Below, in pieces: positions 12,955-14,630 of a DNA stretch of 14,630 nt; position 1 is the stretch's first letter, and each line of letters begins with the position of its first letter. The position numbers and the translations under genes were made by a program. The notes under the pieces were generated by a model, which was not told the DNA's origin, did no database searches, and worked only from the letters and a program-made list of their open reading frames with translations. The DNA is from Methanomassiliicoccales archaeon (GTDB lineage: Archaea; Thermoplasmatota; Thermoplasmata; Methanomassiliicoccales; UBA472). The DNA lies in assembly GCA_028679935.1 (NCBI GenBank), contig JAJRAL010000079.1:1-14630 (forward strand). Direction: 5' to 3'.

Positions 12955-14630
12955 CTAGGTCTTCCTGACCTCGTTGACGTACCACTGTAGCACCTTGACG
13001 AAGCCGTCGAGCGAGCCCTCGCCGGTGAGCCATGACAATCTGACCGTCCGGATCTTGGACACATATTCCTCAGGTATGTTCAGACCCGCGGCGACATTCA
13101 GGCGGTGGAGGAGGTCGAGCCTCGACTGCTTCGATCCGAACGGTGCCTTTAGATACTGGAAGTGTAGGTCCACGTTCCCGTCGGCGCGTATCGAGAAGAA
13201 CCAGTGCGCCGCCTCGCCGTGCTTGAAGTAGGGGGTGACGGTCGTCACTCCGTGGAACTCCCTCCACCAGAACCTCATTTCCTGCTCCGTCGCCCAATCG
13301 AGCATGCTTTCGGCCGCCTCGACCTCCGCCTTCGAGCGTCCGGACGCGAGCTGCTGGTAGAAGATGAACTTCATCGATCGGTCGTCGCGGCCCTCGGCGA
13401 TCTCCAGACCAGGTGCTTCGCCGGCGAACGACTCCGGCGTCTTGTCCCTGACGACCCCTTTGCCTTCGGCTTTGACATCCTTCTCTTTGCGTTCGATCGC
13501 GCCGATCCTCGGGGACGTCTTCTTCTTCTTCGCTCCTTTCTCCTTGCTCAGCGCGCGGATCCTTTCCTCCAGGCGCGACATCTCTGCGTCCCGGTTCCGC
13601 CACCAGTTGCGGCTCCAGACTCGGTCCATTTCCCAGCCACGGTCCTCCAAGAATCCCTGGCGGACGACGTCTCGTTCCCTCGCCGATCTGGCCGAATGGA
13701 ACGTCTCGCCGTCGCACTCGATGCCGAGGATGTAACGCGAATCGTCGCCCGGGTCGACAACAGCCAGATCGATGCGGTATCCGCTGAATCCGACCTTGGC
13801 GTCGACCCTATACCCTTTCGCCTCGAGCGCCTCCTTGACCTGGTCCTCCATCGGGCGGCCGAGGGCGGGTATCGGCGCGAGCTCCACCTTTCTTCCCGTC
13901 GTGCTCATCTTCGAGAGCAGGTCCGAGACGGTATCGTGCTTCTCCTCAGAGACGGCGTGAGCGTAGAGCAGGTACTCCTTCAGCCTCCTCGGCCCGAGAT
14001 TCTTCACGTCCTCGACCGGGAGCGAAGGAGGGTCGAACGAGGCGACCATCACGACCTTCTCCCTCGCCCTCGTCACTGCGACATTGAGACGGTTCTCGCC
14101 GCCCTCCTGGCTAAGGGAACCGAACTGCACGCGGAACTTGCCTTGCCTGTCCGGGGCGTAGCCGACGGAGAAGACGATCACGTCCCTCTCGTCGCCCTGG
14201 ACGTTCTCGATGTTCTTGACGAACGGTCGGTCGTCGAGATTGCGACTGCTCGAACTCGCCTCGGAGAAGAGGCGCTCGAAGTCCTTGCTCTGCAACCTCC
14301 TCTCGTCGATGACGTCCTCGATCAGGTCGCGTTGCGGCTCGTTGAAGGTGATGACGCCAATCGAGGGTAGTTTGCCCGCCTTCTCACCCTCGGCCAGGAG
14401 AGCGGATATGATGTCCACGACTTTCCTCGCCTCGGCGTCGTTCGTCCTCTCGTCCCAAGTCCCATTGACACGAACGAATTCGATCGGCGGCGCGGGGAAG
14501 CTCCGATCCACGTTCGCGGCGATCTCCAGGTTCCCGTCGTAGAAGGCGTGGTTGGAGAAATCGATAAGCTCTTGGTAGCGCGAACGGTAGTGCCAGCTCA
14601 GGTAGCGCGGGGTGAAGATGCGCATGGCCA
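12955..14630 (-). CDS. Superfamily 1 DNA/RNA helicase fused to Vsr/MTES_1575-like endonuclease, N-terminal part beyond window
   Basis: The frame is open to the right edge, so only the C-terminal part (about 557 residues) is seen. Numbering from the internal Met at 14625, residues 1-200 are the second RecA lobe of a DNA2/NAM7-type helicase: LSWHYRSRYQELIDFSN (9-25), GVITFNEPQRDLI, QGDERDVIVFSVGYAP (143-158) and the arginine-finger motif VI NRLNVAVTRAREK (178-190). Residues about 255-350 form a nuclease of the Vsr/MTES_1575 type (D286, E303, D305, then TFHSARSARERDVVR and RVWSRNWWRN). A lysine/glutamate-rich linker (355-400) leads to a distinct C-terminal domain (about 420-556; TPYFKHG, HWFFSIRADGNVDLHFQYL, LDLLHRLN, LQWYVNEVR). 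Related large helicase-nucleases (COG1112, DUF4011 group) are often found among defence genes. A role in cutting foreign or damaged nucleic acid is inferred. Confidence 0.88.
   Translation of the reverse strand, partial: AMRIFTPRYLSWHYRSRYQELIDFSNHAFYDGNLEIAANVDRSFPAPPIEFVRVNGTWDERTNDAEARKVVDIISALLAEGEKAGKLPSIGVITFNEPQRDLIEDVIDERRLQSKDFERLFSEASSSSRNLDDRPFVKNIENVQGDERDVIVFSVGYAPDRQGKFRVQFGSLSQEGGENRLNVAVTRAREKVVMVASFDPPSLPVEDVKNLGPRRLKEYLLYAHAVSEEKHDTVSDLLSKMSTTGRKVELAPIPALGRPMEDQVKEALEAKGYRVDAKVGFSGYRIDLAVVDPGDDSRYILGIECDGETFHSARSARERDVVRQGFLEDRGWEMDRVWSRNWWRNRDAEMSRLEERIRALSKEKGAKKKKTSPRIGAIERKEKDVKAEGKGVVRDKTPESFAGEAPGLEIAEGRDDRSMKFIFYQQLASGRSKAEVEAAESMLDWATEQEMRFWWREFHGVTTVTPYFKHGEAAHWFFSIRADGNVDLHFQYLKAPFGSKQSRLDLLHRLNVAAGLNIPEEYVSKIRTVRLSWLTGEGSLDGFVKVLQWYVNEVRKT
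12961..13368 (-). other. C-terminal accessory domain of the helicase-nuclease
   Basis: Residues about 420-556 (from Met 14625) form a domain separated from the nuclease by a charged linker. The pattern is a helical start (QQLASGRSKAEVEAAESML), then FWWREFHGVTTVTPYF, a beta-rich HWFFSIRADGNVDLHFQYL, helical SRLDLLHRLN, NIPEEYVSK and a final LDGFVKVLQWYVNEVR. It resembles a module I recall at the ends of some predicted nucleases, but I cannot name it with certainty. Most relatives of this helicase group that I know end in a different (DUF3320-type) domain. Confidence 0.5.

Noticed and set aside
13204..14370. 388-codon open frame on the plus strand
   Set aside because: It is antisense to the helicase-nuclease, which carries clear motifs. 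The composition is typical of a shadow frame.
1..14630. tRNA, rRNA, CRISPR array, insertion sequence or integrase
   Set aside because: Reading both strands gave no cloverleaf-like segment, no regularly spaced repeats, and no transposase or integrase motif.

Overview
The window is archaeal chromosome, most likely from a euryarchaeon of the Thermoplasmata/Thermoplasmatota kind. The placement is inferred from gene content and not from any phylogenetic test. Evidence includes the archaeal/eukaryal-type ribosomal protein S6e followed by translation factor aIF2-gamma and a PIN-domain protein, a CTP-dependent riboflavin kinase fused to a winged helix (RbkR type), the three-subunit PurS-PurL-PurQ FGAM synthase, an archaeal TrmI tRNA methyltransferase, and AT-rich TATA-like boxes about 28-36 bases before many start codons. 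Base composition is GC-rich throughout, with no sharp shift that would mark an obvious island.

Layout from left to right: (1) 1-1996, minus strand, a large secreted ABC-transporter solute-binding protein that runs off the left edge. Its lobes are in an abnormal order: an orphan C-terminal lobe comes first, then an N-terminal lobe, then a fibronectin-III domain. (2) 1997-2325, the only gene-free stretch over 300 bases, with divergent promoters and two small inverted repeats. (3) 2326-4323, plus strand, a translation operon rps6e - aIF2-gamma - PIN. (4) 4324-5145, minus strand, a DUF2099/methanogenesis-marker-8 family protein, divergent from (5) 5304-6008, plus strand, the riboflavin kinase/regulator RbkR. 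(6) 6009-9425, minus strand, the purSLQ operon. (7) 9526-10500, plus strand, an uncharacterised alpha/alpha-toroid-like protein. (8) 10503-11952, minus strand, trmI and a marC-family membrane protein. (9) 12045-12503, plus strand, a VOC/glyoxalase-fold protein. (10) 12514-12900, minus strand, a small membrane protein with a zinc ribbon. (11) 12955 to the right edge, minus strand, the C-terminal part of a superfamily-1 helicase fused to a Vsr/MTES_1575-like nuclease and a further C-terminal domain.

The core consists of housekeeping modules: translation, purine synthesis, flavin synthesis and its control, and tRNA modification. The two ends are more accessory: a nutrient-uptake binding protein on the left and a helicase-nuclease of a type often linked to genome defence on the right. 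The genes are packed very tightly. Four convergent pairs end with 0, 0, 2 and 10 bases between stop codons, and purL/purQ overlap by four bases. The best candidates for something undescribed are the lobe-permuted solute-binding protein and the helicase-nuclease with its extra C-terminal domain. I saw no tRNA, rRNA, CRISPR array or insertion sequence.
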